From Aspidapion aeneum (Eukaryota > Arthropoda > Insecta > Coleoptera > Brentidae): DNA of 64,000 bases. Below are positions 12,122 through 23,149 of this stretch, in pieces. Below the pieces are notes generated by a model, which made no database searches, had not been told where the DNA came from, and saw only the letters and a program-made list of their open reading frames with translations. A program made the position numbers and the translations under genes. Where the stretch lies: assembly GCA_963576565.1 (NCBI GenBank), contig OY755042.1, positions 109,297,314 to 109,361,313 on the forward strand, read 5' to 3'. Numbering within the stretch: the first letter of the stretch is position 1; each line of letters opens with the position of its first letter.

Positions 12122-13117
12122 CTAAAAATGTAGATTTTTTTTTAGATTAAATGTTTTATTATTCCAAAATGTACAAAAGCTTTACAATAGGGTGTTTGAT
12201 AGTAGTAAAAAATAAATATATAATAATTTTTAGATATCTCTTTAGGTCTTGGAATGCTAAAAACAAACTTTTTGTTTTTAATTTTTTATCAAATTCATAG
12301 ATCTTTTAATTAAATAAATTAATTGAATTAAAACAATTAGCCACGTGATTCAAAACAGGCGGTCTACCAATCAGCTGCGAGTGACGTCACAAAACAGTAA
12401 ACGCCTCGAACGAACCTATTTTCTGTGTTATTTTCTTATGGATGGTAATGTTTGTTTGGTTTAAAGTGCGAATTATCGTCCTAAATCCGATTTTATTTTG
12501 TGCTTATAAAAAATATTTTCAATGGAAAACGGATTCTCCAAAGCCGATAGCTCCAACTTGCCAATGCTGAATTCCTTTATGGTGGCAGGCTTCTTTGCCA
12601 ACTACAGTGATTTTTGTTCTGCGGAATTTAGAAACGTTAAAATGTTGATGTAAGTATTCGATGAATTGTTTTGTATATACCTGAGTTTTTTACGATATTT
12701 TTCGCCCACTTTTACTCATTTAGATTTTGAGGTCAGGTTATGTTTTGCTTTTTTGTTTAATATGCCACTTACAATTAGCTTGTCTAACGAACTGTCACGA
12801 TCAGCTGTTTTTCGATCCAAGATGGTCGCCATAGGACAAACAAAGCGTTTTCCCATAAGCCGCAATGTTAACAAAAACGTAATTTTAAACAAAAGTAAAA
12901 CGATTTAATTTACAACAAAGATGCTGTTTTAAGTATTCAACCTTTGTACACATGGGAAAAATGCGTTTTTCTTTAAAAAAATCAATGGAAGCCAGTAAAT
13001 CTCAAATAAAAGGGACCATGTTTTGTTCAAAAGTCAGGTTATGTTTTTATTTACTTTTGTTTTTTTTTTACTTTTTTTCCAGTTTTTTACTCAGTTTGAA
13101 TCATTATTATTAGTTCC

Positions 13118-13336
13118 TGTGCTGTTATGAATTGTGGCAGCTGGGGAGAGCTTGATAATGTTAGTTTTGATGGAATGCCAAGTATTTTGACCTTAAAAAA
13201 TCATCTTGATTTAAATGAACTAGGTATCAGCTCAAAGAAGGGAAAAGAAAGTGGATAAGTGCTCTATTACCTGACTTAACAGAGGATAAATTGAAATATT
13301 CAAAAGTTTTTTGTCAGGTTTGTTTTGGATAAATGT
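13118..13336 (+). pseudogene. Degraded THAP domain in nested element
   Basis: The frames read CAVMNCGSWGE (C-x4-C), a FDGMP stretch, then after a shift KRKWISALLPDL and SKVFCQVCF. These match the order of THAP landmarks: CCVxNC, F-x-x-P, the conserved Trp, and C-x2-H-F, with the final His replaced by Cys. Stops and a frameshift break it. The residues match the family pattern only loosely, so this is likely but not certain. Confidence 0.5.
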
Positions 13337-14814
13337 GTAACTGCCATTTTGGCAACATTTTCTATTGGGATCTTTTTTTGTGCTTGAGTGGACCTTTTGC
13401 AGAAGTGTAACATAGAATTGTGTTAAACTGTAAGAAATATTTCACTATGATTTTTTTACTATTCTAGGCAAGCAACTTTCAAAACTAGAATACAGCAATG
13501 GTCATGACTGGGGTCTCTCCTGAATGGATTATTGTTACAAAACGGTTGAAAAATTTTAAAAATGATGGTTGAAAAAAGGGTCCAGGGAAGAAAGAAAAGG
13601 AAAACAATATGAGGTTAAAGTGTGAATAATGAGCTGAACCAAATTTGTACACCATCCTACAGAACTCTTAAATAAACTTTTGGTAGTGTAGCGTCTTGTA
13701 TAGTGTCGAGTGAAGTCCTGTATCATCAAAGTTTCTTTTTCTTTAATAAATATTTATTTTACAGACCATAAAACAGTTTAGAATAAACTGGTGAATTTGA
13801 CAATCTCCCTAACTCAAACCTCTTTTTATCTTAAACTATATTGCTTTTTGACACCTAAAACTTGTACACCATAAAATTTGTATAGTATCTGACTGGACCT
13901 ACTACAAGTCCTGTTGTGAAATTTCTACGGTACTGTTCTGAGCTTATTACCAAAAAAATTTTTTTATGGCATCATTAATAATAGATGGAAAAAAAAGTAA
14001 TCTTTGTTGCCTTTGATGACCACAAGAAAAACAAATAAGTTCTCTCAGATATTTTTTTCAATTTCTCTCAAAAAAACGGGTTCTAATACTCCTAATGGGT
14101 CATATGCTGTTATGCCCAATTATAGAGTAGTATATATTTATTTGCATAAACTTTTAGATACATAATTGAGCAAATATTGTTACAAAAAAAACAGTAATAA
14201 AAGTAATAGTAACAGTGGTAATACAACAAGGAATATTGTACTGTTGTAAAATTTGAACAGTACTTACTGTTGTGAGCTGATGAACCTTAGGTTTGACCGT
14301 ACTTAAGCCCTATGTATTATAGTTCATGGAAAATCATATGGTGATGTACGGTGTGGAGGCCAATGACATGGAAAAACTGTATTTTAATTTTGCAAGTTTT
14401 TTTTTATATAATGTTTACTTATATTTTTTTAAATAAACATATTTTGTAAAGTACTTATTAGAAGTTTGCTTGACCAACCTCGGTTGGAACTCATATGTGC
14501 ATATTGATCTGTTGGACTGAACTACCTATAAGTTGTGCCTCTTTTTCATGTCACTCCTGAAGGGTTAAAACAATTAAACTTTGTCTAAACCTAAGAATCA
14601 TATAAAATATTTTTCACAGTTTAACGCTATAGAAGGCCTATTACTTAGCAAAAGGTTTAGTCAAGTACAACAAAAGATCCTAATAGAAAACCTGAATCTG
14701 ATGAGAAAAGTTTAGTCTATTTCAATTTCGTCTCTGTTAAGTGAGCTCTTTGAATAGAACTACTTTCCCCTACCTTGGGCTGATAGTTCTGTGATTCATT
14801 GGTTAAAAAACTTC

Positions 14815-14985
14815 AAAAACCTTTGGGGGCCCGATACCTTTGGGGGGCCCCCAGAGGTCTCATGATGTACTTTATGCTATTTTTTCTGTTTATTCATGAA
14901 ATATATGGAAAATATCTAAAAAAAATATGTGGTTTGGGGGGTCCGGGCCCCTAGCCCCCCGCCCCCTTGGTGCGCCCATGTAATA
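14815..14985. mobile_element. G/C-tract MITE, copy in nested element
   Basis: G/C runs (TGGGGGCCCGATACC, GGGGGGCCCCC, GGGGGGTCCGGGCCC, CCCCCCGCCCCC) border an AT-rich centre with TCATGAAATATATGG, and it ends GGTGCGCCCATG. It has the same plan as the elements at 25,689-25,893 and 33,345-33,525. Confidence 0.55.
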
Positions 14986-15689
14986 ATTCAAAATAAGTGA
15001 AAAAACTAGAAAAAAAAGTTAAAAAAAAACAAAATAAACAAAAACATAACCTACTTTTTTGAAGAAAACATGGTCCCTTTTATTTCAGATTTTCTCGCTT
15101 TAGTTTAATATTTTTAAGAAAAACGCATTTTTCCCATATGCACAAAGGATCTGTTCTTAAACCTGATTAATTTTTGAGACTAAAGCTCTTGTCGTTTTTG
15201 TAAAATTTACGTTTTTGTTAACATTACGGCTTATGGGAAATCGGTTTGTTTGTCCTATGGAAGACATCTTGGATTTGATCATATGTTTTGTTAGACAGCC
15301 CTATAGATTCATTTAAATACCCAATCATTATTATTTTAAGCATTAAGAAACAATCAAAAATTGCAGAACAGATAGGCAAAAAGTATACAATGACCAGCAA
15401 TACTTGAAGTACTGCATAGGTTACACTTCATAGTACTGCCTATGCACTGCCTAGTCTTGCATATGCACTGCTCAGTCCTACATTTAGCCTGCATGTGCAC
15501 TGCCTAGTCTGCGTAATAACTGCCTAGCACCGCCTAAAAATTTGTACACCTTTCTGCCTATTATAGTTGTTCACCCCTTGTAATAAACATAACCTCAAAA
15601 ATTTCATTGTCATTTACAAAATAGTTATATAGATTAAAGACAACATGAGAAAAATTAATAGAAACAATTTAGTTATAGTCACATGAAAG

Positions 15690-15864
15690 AGATATTCACA
15701 AATGTAAAGTGAAGATGTATTAGATAAGGCCCTTGGATTTCTTCCAGCAAGTTCTAGCCACTTTTTCCGTTCTTTTACTGCTGTAGGCACATGAATAAAT
15801 AGTTTTTCAGGTGTTTTATGCTAGTATTAGAACACTGAGGCACTACACACCACTTATAGGACAT
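15690..15864 (-). pseudogene. THAP exon of transposon copy 2, frameshifted
   Basis: It begins MSYKWCVVPQCSNTSIK, as in copy 1. One T is missing in the run near 15,820, so the frame shifts before the final Cys-His pair. Compared with copy 1 it is clearly inactive. Confidence 0.75.
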
Positions 15865-16165
15865 TTTTTTACATAAAAAACAGTAAAAACTCAGACCAAA
15901 AACAAATAAACACTTGAATGTCGTGTATCTGTCCGCGAGTTTACTGAGCTGTAACGTCATTGCAACGCCATGCTAGAAATGAGCGTTTTAGCGGCAAATT
16001 CAAATCGGAAATTAGAAAACTTGATTTTAAATGTAGTCATGATAAAATATACTATTTTAATAATTTTGCGTAGCAAATTAGGGATCTATGAATCATTCTA
16101 AACTCTTTTCTAAAATTTGTCAAATACCCTATTGTCATATACATTACAAACATCTAATACAAGTA

Positions 16166-16515
16166 GGGTCAAGTCGTGTAAAAATGAGACACCCAAAATC
16201 CTGTTGAAAAATGAGAGACTTAAAAAAAAATACTAATAATTGAATTCCGATGGATTTTCTGTTATAAACTGATAGCAGCAGTTGTAAGGACCTCATACCT
16301 ACAATTAATTAAATTTTTTTTATAAAAAATAGGCTCATAATTCAAATTACAAAATCCATAGCTTTATTTGAGGTATAATTTAAAAACGTTACCGAAACTT
16401 TTGTCGTGTGAGTTCGTAGACTGGTTTTCCTATAAATAAATATTTTTGCACTTATTTTTTGTATTTAAGTAAAAAAAAACAAAAATGTATGTCTCAATTT
16501 TACCCTGAATGACCA
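16166..16515. mobile_element. Possible ~350-bp TIR element
   Basis: AGGGTCAAGTCGTGTAAAAATGAGACA on the left and the complement of TATGTCTCAATTTTACCCTGAATGA on the right pair imperfectly over about 25 bp. No target duplication is clear. Confidence 0.4.
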
Positions 16516-16860
16516 GTTATATTTTCTCCGCCCCTACACATCAAAATTGTCATGGTTTTTGTATTAAAGTTTAAGTTTTACAAAAGAATTTCAATTTATT
16601 AGTATATTGAGGAAGCCCCTTACCAGTTACTCTATTTTGGAAACCAGTCATAGCTAAAACTTTATCAAAATCGTGGATTTTTTAAAATTCTATTGGCCTG
16701 CTCTTTTTTGGCCTTGACATTACCTTAATGCCATAATAATTTATATGGGTAATGCCATAAGCTGTTTCCCCCTCCACTTCTTATGTTAATAGAAATATTC
16801 ATTTTAATTAAAAATATGTTTTTTTTGCAAATAAATTGTTTGTTATCCTAAATTACTAAC

Positions 16861-17070
16861 CTTATATTCTGAACACTATTCTGGCAATTGGCACAGAAAA
16901 ATTCAACCTCATGTTTTATCCAAGAAGTGCCATAATGTTCAGTAGATGTAATAATGTTAAATAACTGATCATCAGTCATTCCCAAATGAGACAAAGGCCT
17001 GACTTCAGGAACAACATTGATGGTGGGGGAGTCAGTTTTAGCACCTAAAAAGAGCACATATTTCGAGTTT
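16861..17070 (-). CDS. Putative upstream TTC17 exon, CxxC motif
   Basis: A 210-bp open stretch encodes VLFLGAKTDSPTINVV, PLSHLGMTDDQLFN and FFCANCQNS. An AG acceptor at 17,071-17,072 and a GTTAGT donor below 16,861 bound it. It ends two bases into a codon, and TTC17 exon A supplies exactly the one base needed; that junction was not tuned. I do not recognise this sequence in the vertebrate TTC17 I know, so it could be an insect-specific middle part or a different gene. The CxxC pair could join the Cys/His cluster of the next exon in a zinc site. Confidence 0.45.
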
Positions 17071-17099
17071 CTAATTCTTCAGACACAGACATTATGCTT

Positions 17100-17525
17100 T
17101 TTGAGAGGGGTGATCAGCTGAACCAAATTTGTACACCATCCTACAGGACTTTAATAAATTTTTGGTCCTGTAGTGTCCTGTACATGTCCTGTATAGTCCT
17201 GTACAAGTCCTGTATAGTCCTGCCTCTGGGGTCCTGTATAGTCATATGGCTGAAAAGGCACCCCTAAAAACAAAAAAGGTCATCATGTTTCAACTCTAGT
17301 TGTTGTTAGAGAGCCGATTTGCCTTTGCCAGCCTTAGTACTTAATTATGCTTAGGGCACCCCTTAGGCACCAGTACCCTTGGGGTCATGTATAGTTCTGT
17401 GGAAGTCCTGTATAGTCCTGTGGGGTCCTGTGGAAGTCCTGTAGGGTCCTGTGGAACTCCTGTGGGGTCCTGTAGAAAAATTTGTACACCTACTGTGGGC
17501 AGCTGATCACCCCTCAGCTATATTG
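17100..17525. repeat. GTCCTGTA-type minisatellite element
   Basis: A GATCAGCTG near each end (17,111 and 17,494) borders a run of short degenerate repeats of GTCCTGTATA / GTCCTGTGGG. Related sequence with the same AACCAAATTTGTACACCATC start lies at 13,633-13,900, and a short copy with CTACTGTGGGCAGCTGATCA lies at 18,165-18,265. These are dispersed elements carrying a minisatellite. Confidence 0.65.
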
Positions 17526-17553
17526 ATGCTTTTTTAAAGTTAAAAATCCTTAC

Positions 17554-17659
17554 TCCCAATTTATATAGTCCTTGCCATAGGCAGTCACACATTTGTGACA
17601 TTTCCAACCTCTTTGTTTATCATGTGCATAATGACAGTAACAAAAAAAATTCTGAAAAA
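17554..17659 (-). CDS. Putative upstream TTC17 exon, Cys/His-rich
   Basis: A 106-bp segment encodes FFCYCHYAHDKQRGWKCHKC then VTAYGKDYINW. The spacing C-x-C-H...W-x-C-x2-C looks like a zinc-binding module, and the GTAAGG donor is good. The acceptor (AG at 17,660-17,661) was chosen to keep phase with its neighbours, so the exact start is uncertain. The protein family is not recognised. It lies 5' of the certain TTC17 exons on the same strand. Confidence 0.4.
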
Positions 17660-17941
17660 CTGCATGTCTTGGAGTTGTTTTTATCTGTGCATTTTTTTTC
17701 TCAAAATACAGTCAGCATCTTTTTAAGACAACTTTTGCCAAGCCTTTAATTTTATACCAATATTCAAATATTTCTGGTTAGGAAATATGTTTATTTCCAC
17801 ACAAAAGTGTAACTGCATGTGGCAACCACTATACCTTGCCATTCAGTAAAGTTCGGCTACGATTTGGCTTTGTTGTTCACAAAAGTTGGAGATAATTCAG
17901 TTTTATCTTTTGCCATGATGGATTCATGGTTGGCCACATAC

Positions 17942-18007
17942 CTATATCATACTTAGTTGGTTCCTCCTGTACTTTCCTTTTTATTTTTTTTCTTATTATG
18001 GCAAAAG
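17942..18007 (-). CDS. Possible short exon, basic
   Basis: A 66-bp segment encodes AIIRKKIKRKVQEEPTKYDI between an AG acceptor at 18,008-18,009 and a GTATGT donor at 17,936-17,941. Phase fits the exon at 17,554-17,659. Evidence is limited to splice sites and phase. Confidence 0.25.
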
Positions 18008-18164
18008 CTAACTCAAAAAAGGTTAGAATTTTTGAAATTATTACCAAACAATTGTGAACAGACAATGTCAGGCTATAAATGCTCAAATGCCGTTTACGAA
18101 CTGTGAACCGTAAACAGAGAATGGCACTTTATAAATCAGGGGTTAAAATTGTTTTAAGGACCCG

Positions 18165-18265
18165 GAATAGACAGGACTTTAAAATAAAATCTTGGTCCTG
18201 TAGTGTATTTTAGGGTCCTGTATACTGTCCTGTATAACTACTGTGGGCAGCTGATCATCCCTCAG
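18165..18265. repeat. Short copy of GTCCTGTA minisatellite element
   Basis: It contains TTGGTCCTGTAGTGTATTTTAGGGTCCTGTATAC and ends CTACTGTGGGCAGCTGATCA, matching the element at 17,100-17,525. Confidence 0.6.
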
Positions 18266-18924
18266 CCTTATTGCTAGGGTTGACTGATACATTTGAAGAG
18301 CTAAAATGTTACTAGAGTACCTTCAACAATTTTGGTTCGATCCGCATTCAGACGCCACAAAGTGGACGTCCTCGAGTTGATGCTCAATGTCTGGAGGCAC
18401 AAAATATAAATCACCCATAAAATGTTCATTTTCTTATGTGAAACTTTTTCCAGCATGAATGATTAAATTACTAGCTTGGTTATTTTTATATGGCAAAATT
18501 ACTGTGTATTTGTTTTTCAGTCAGGTAGGTTTTGTCTTACGTGTGAGTTCACATTTTAAAAAAATTATATGAAGGTTTTTAAAAAAAATTGTGTTTATTT
18601 TTAACCGCGAGTAAACATTAGATCAAAATCGATTTCTTCTTTTCATTCTTGCCACATTTATTCAATAGCTTTATAGCCATGCAAGTTCTTAAGGGGCAGT
18701 TAAAGGCCTTCACACACACAATTTACGTAATCCGTAGCATGGCGCATAGCGGGCTTTCAACCAATCAGCGATCGAATAGCAGTGGCCATATTGGATTTAC
18801 GTAAGAAAAGTCCATAAGGTTGAACTTCTAACGCGTTATGTTTTTTTGTGTGTGATCGGCTTAACGAATTAGATTACTGGCAGCAATTAAGGTGACCAGC
18901 CATGGGTACATATACGCTCGTATT

Positions 18925-19195
18925 CAGTTGAGGAAGAATTCGCATAACTCGCTGCGAGGCCGAGCGGGCATACATATGGGTATGTGCCTTGAAGGCGTGG
19001 CCACCAGCAATTGATTGTTCGACGCATGGACCCGTGGCATGCGACGCCATCCAATCATAGTCGTGGATACTTCAATCGAACATTCATTTGAATATTGTCC
19101 GTTTCAAGGCGCATATTCACTTGCGCATGAATGCGAAGGATTCATTCATTTGGCCTCGTAGCGAGGCATGCGAACTCTGCCTCAAATGAATACAC
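18925..19195. mobile_element. ~270-bp TIR element
   Basis: GTATTCAGTTGAGGAAGAATTCGCATAACTCGCTGCGAGGCC at the left pairs with the complement of the right end (GTATTCATTTGAGGCAGAGTTCGCATGCCTCGCTACGAGGCC), about 38 of 42 bases. The centre has further CATTCATTTGAAT-like repeats. It is non-coding. Confidence 0.65.
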
Positions 19196-19264
19196 ATAAA
19201 TTTAGGATTTATGACCCCTCGCCTATTCGTAAAGCATATTTAAGTAAAAACACATTGAATGTAA

Positions 19265-19460
19265 CGCAAAGGCCAGGCGCGGATCTGGGTATAAATCTAG
19301 GGGGGAGGGGAAAGGGTTAATTGTCGACGAAATTAATTATTTTCTATGAGGGGGTAATTATCAATTAAGCCCTTTATTTATTTATTCAAAGTGCATATAA
19401 TTTTTTTCTAGGGTGGGTATAATTACCATGTTATCCCCCTCAAATCCGCGCTTGGGCCCC
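19265..19460. mobile_element. G-tract MITE
   Basis: GGCGCGGATCTGGGTATAAATCTAGGGGGGAGGGG on the left pairs in reverse with TATCCCCCTCAAATCCGCGCTTGG on the right. A second left end (GCGAGGATCTAGGCATAAATCTAGGGGGGGGGGG) is at 20,039-20,073 and a further copy is at 53,192-53,305. Confidence 0.55.
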
Positions 19461-19479
19461 AGCATACTGCAACGGTGCT

Positions 19480-20035
19480 TTTGTTGAAGTTTTTGAAATA
19501 TGAATTTTAAAAGTTTAGCCATTTTGGCCAATGGATATATTCTGTCCCTAAAATTCGCTAAATGGCGTTTTTTTGAATCTTAACTTGCTGTGTGGTTTTT
19601 TCGCATCTCTAAAGCCCCAATATACTGCAACTCGGTGCTGTTGTTGATAAACTTTATAGTTTTTGAATTATAAAGTGTGTCCATGTTGGTGTTAATTATG
19701 GGATTCCCTACCTTAAAATTCGCTAAAAAATGTCGTTATTCCGAATCTTAACTCAGATTGTGGATTTTTCCCATCTCTGTGGCCCCACTAGATAAACTGT
19801 ATAGTTTTTGTAAATGAATTTTCAAAATTTTATCATTTTGGGCTTATGGGATTCCCTACCCTAAAATTCACTAAATGATGTTTTTTGAATCTTAACTCAG
19901 CGTGTGGTATTTTTGCATTTCGATGGCTCCACCATACTGCAACTCGGTGCTTTTGTTGATAAGCTGTATATTTGGTAAGTTTGGTCATTTTGATCTTATG
20001 GGATTCCCCACCCAAAAATTCGCTAAATTACCCCA
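19480..20035. repeat. ~160-bp tandem repeat, about 3.5 diverged units
   Basis: Shared blocks recur in order: CATACTGCAACTCGGTGCTTTTGTTGATAA, TATAGTTTTTG, ATGGGATTCCCTACC-TAAAATTCGCTAAAT, TTTTTTGAATCTTAACTCAG. Units begin near 19,460, 19,617, 19,780 and 19,925. One unit has lost the ACTGCAACTCGG block. Confidence 0.7.
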
Positions 20036-20835
20036 CCAAGCGAGGATCTAGGCATAAATCTAGGGGGGGGGGGTAATTGTCGACGAAAAAAAGATTTGTA
20101 AATTTATTAACAGCAGGCGAAAATTAAAAAATTAAGCACTAAAAGCACTAAAAACCGGCGACATAGAAGACAGTTTCTGCAATATTAAAAAAAGACTGAA
20201 GAAAAAAAAATTGCTTTCACAGGCAAAAATTTCGAAAACATTTTACACTTATATAATCGCGTTAAAAAACAATATGTAGGGAAAAAAATGCAAGCTAAAA
20301 ATACTACTAAAAAATTTAAAAAATAGTGCCGTAGGTAAAAACTTTTAAAAAATTGGAATCTAAAAAAACTATTTTTTAAAAAATGTGCCTGGGGCAAAAA
20401 TTTTCGAAAAATTTGGTACATACTTTTCGAAAAAAATTACACCGCAGAAAAATTAAGTACCTACCTTTCGCAAAAATGCCGCTGCAAACGAAAATTTTTA
20501 GTTAAAACAAAAAAAAAATTCGCAGCAAGCGCAAATTTAAAAAAAATTAATGATTAAAAAAATAAATGATGCCAAAAATTTTCGGGAAAAATGTTACCGA
20601 CATCCAAAAGTTGTGTGACTTGAATAGTTCGTTTCTGATAAATTGGGCTCATTTTCGTTTCGTTCGTAGATGCCCCCCTGCTCCTAATTGCTCCCCAGGA
20701 TGACCAAAAACTTAAGGTCTCTTGGATCGGCAGAAAGCCGGACGAAAAAAAAAGCAGGCCAGATATTTTCATTTTGCCCAAAAAGCCGGACTTGTCCGGA
20801 CGTATGGTCACCCTAAATAAATGCTCTTAGGAAAC

Positions 20836-22359
20836 CTCAGAGTAAAGAGTGCGTTCGAGCAATACCATCTGTTGAGATGGTATTGGTTCGAGTAGGCAAC
20901 CCGGGCGCCCCGAGGTTCATTTTTCCGTTCGAGTTGCCGCTCGGAGCACGCCCTTTTGCGTTCGAGATGACACCCAGCGAAACCTCGGGGCACGCTCGAT
21001 AATACCCGAGCTTGAGGATGGAGAAAAACGGGCGTATTACATAACCCTACTTTTTTAGACTTTTAAACTTTTGTTTACATTTTTTACGACTGTTTTCTTA
21101 CTTTTTTTTTGTCAGATAAAATACATGGAGCAGTTAAGTTTGCTGTAGAATTATGTTTCCAAAATTCTGAGGAGAAAGAAGAAGAAAGACTACCAGGGTG
21201 CTCCAAATTTGCCTCGATGCGGAGCGCTAAGAATTATCCGCGATTGCCCAGTGAGGCTTTAACCATCGGCCAGCGGCTCTCTAACCAAATTCTGGTGGGT
21301 AATGGCAAAGCGGCGACTATAAATAAGGGTACAGGAAAAAATCGCGTAGGAAAAAAGCGCACAGAAAATATCCACACAGGAAAAGAGCACACACATAAAA
21401 ACCACACACACTAAAAGAGCGCACAGGAAAATTATACCTAAAGTGAGAAGCTTTGGCTAATAAAAAAATCATGAATTAAAATAAAATAAAATAAATAAAT
21501 TGTCTCAACTTTGCCCATAAAAAGAGGGGACTATTGACTATTTCCTTTAAAAAAATATTGACCAATAAAATCAATGTGACTGGCAGATTTGGACGAAAAG
21601 GGAACGAATTACAGCGATAATTTGCACTAGAGCAAATTATCAGTAATTTGCACTAAAACAAATTATCGGTAATTTGCACCAGAGCAAATTATCACTGTAT
21701 TCTTCCATAAAAAGCCCATTTTATTTAAACTCATTTTTTAAACTTTTACCGCTTTTTTTCATTTATGTACAGAGTGATCCAAATTGGACACTTTTGATAG
21801 GAAACTCCTATTTCCAGAGGAGCTAGAAAAAAACTAACATATGTTACGAGCCAGAATTTTCTAAAAAAATAATGCCGAAAACCGCACATTGATATCTTGA
21901 ACTATTTACAAGATATAGGGTAAAAACAATGAATACAATAGTTTGTTGTCATTGGTAAAAATAAAAGATAATATAGAAATAATCTGAAAATTATTTTATT
22001 TTTATCTGTATAATCCCAGCATAAAACCGCCATAAAAAAAAACTTAGAAGAGTACAAATGTGCGAAAAATACCCTATAAATAAACCGCGTGATCAAAGTG
22101 TCATTTTATTCTTCAACAAATTGTAGCCTTGCTACACTCATGTATAAACTTAAAGGCGATTTTAATCTAGGGTTTTTTATTTACAAACAGTTTTAAATTG
22201 CAAAAATAAACAAAAATTTTCTGCCGAAAATTTAGGGTTAGAAGTTTGTAACCGGTGAATGCCTTTTCCGTTCGAGGCGAACCATGAAAACCAGGGCGTG
22301 CTGTCCGTGACGTCACTACACCACGCTCGCTCGACGGGTTTTCTACTCGAACGCACTCT
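20836..22359. mobile_element. 1.5-kb element with AGAGTGCGTTCGAG ends
   Basis: The 14-bp AGAGTGCGTTCGAG at 20,836 is repeated inverted (CTCGAACGCACTCT) ending at 22,359. GTTCGAG recurs several times near both ends (20,887, 20,927, 20,957, 22,269). The interior is GC-richer than its surroundings at both ends and includes the hairpin triplet at 21,615-21,696. A 100-codon frame at 21,109-21,414 starts at a non-ATG codon, ends in short repeats of HTGKEHTHKN type and has no recognised family. Confidence 0.6.
21615..21696. repeat. Three consecutive hairpins, ~31-bp spacing
   Basis: GATAATTTGCACTAGAGCAAATTATC at 21,615 is a palindrome with 10-bp arms; the same stem follows twice (AATTTGCACTAAAACAAATT, AATTTGCACCAGAGCAAATT) at about 31-bp steps. 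No spacer diversity, so it is not CRISPR-like. Confidence 0.75.
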
Positions 22360-22767
22360 AAGTAGGAAACCATGAGGAAACCTAATCTGTGAATCTCCTT
22401 TGTGTTCTGTGCTATATCTATTAATTTAATCGCAGCCTTCGTATAGTTTACGAAGGCTGCGACGGAACTGTATGTTACACTGTAATACCCATAGACCTAA
22501 CCTTAAAAGATAAGATTGCAGAATTTGTTTCGCGGCCTGCGCACTGATAGTTCGGTAAGCATTCCCGAGATGGCACTAATTCCATAATTTTTACAGTTTT
22601 TTTCACAAAAAATACCCGCGCTGTTGCTTCCTCTCGGTATAATTTTTTTATGCCGTCAAACTTTTCAAATTTATCAATTTTTTATATTTGTCACTTTTCT
22701 CTGTCATTCATAAATGTTTGTTTTTTTTTAAATTATTGCGTATTTTAAATAAAATCTTTATTTGAAA

Positions 22768-23047
22768 ATGGCTTCAACGTGTTGCGTACTCAATTGCCCT
22801 TTCAAAATTAAACTCTTTCATAGATTCCCAAGATATTTTCATGTAAGTAAAAATATATATTTATATAAGCATTGCCTTTAGTATGTATACAGAAAGATTT
22901 ATTATGAAAAACACTTTAATTACTTTTAGCTCCGCCAAAAATGGGAGAATGCCGTTGGACATGAAAACGCCTATCGAACATGTCAGCCCATATTTCACCT
23001 AAAACTCTACTTCGGAATGAGCTACGAAACTCAAACTTTGCACAGTC
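22768..23047 (+). pseudogene. THAP-domain gene relic, two exons
   Basis: Exon 1 (22,768-22,842) encodes MASTCCVLNCPFKIK then FHRFPRYFH and ends at a GTAAGT donor. After an intron ending TTTTAG at 22,929-22,930, exon 2 continues in the same phase: LRQKWENAVGHENAYRTC, then QPIFHL. This follows the THAP order CCVxNC, FHRFP, Trp, final Cys. The expected C-x2-H-F is C-Q-P-I-F, so the last zinc ligand is lost, and a stop follows at 23,048. It is probably the front of a transposase, or a decayed host THAP gene. Confidence 0.65.
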
Positions 23048-23149
23048 ATAGATCTTTATAGAGTTAACAATCCCTCTAAGTTTTTTAAGTTTCATGGACT
23101 TCCATAAAGTGGTAAAGTAGTTACGAAATTTCAAAAAAACGTCGAAATT

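Larger units (their letters stand above)
12778..15301. mobile_element. 2.5-kb element with ~280-bp TIRs nested in THAP element
   Basis: Comparison with copy 1 shows this block is an insertion. Its ends are long inverted repeats: left GCTTGTCTAACG, right complement GGCTGTCTAACA. Both continue through CCATAGGACAAACAAA, TTCCCATAAGCCG and AATGTTAACAAAAACGTAA to an AAAAGGGACCATGTTTT motif. A THAP relic lies near its left end, so both host and insert are THAP-type elements. A run of related ACACC-type short repeats occurs at 13,620-13,900. Confidence 0.75.
12190..16129. mobile_element. THAP-bearing DNA element, copy 2 (interrupted)
   Basis: The ends are GGGTGTTTGA and TCAAATACCC, both flanked by TA. 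The left ~590 bp and right ~830 bp match copy 1 (5,789-7,459). The continuity is broken at 12,778-15,301 by another TIR element, inserted at a point that is uninterrupted in copy 1 (near 6,372). It starts only 67 bp upstream of TTC17 exon A. Confidence 0.75.

Noticed and set aside
21615..21696. CRISPR-like array
   Set aside because: The repeats are themselves the whole hairpins, spacing varies slightly and no distinct spacers exist; the genome is eukaryotic.
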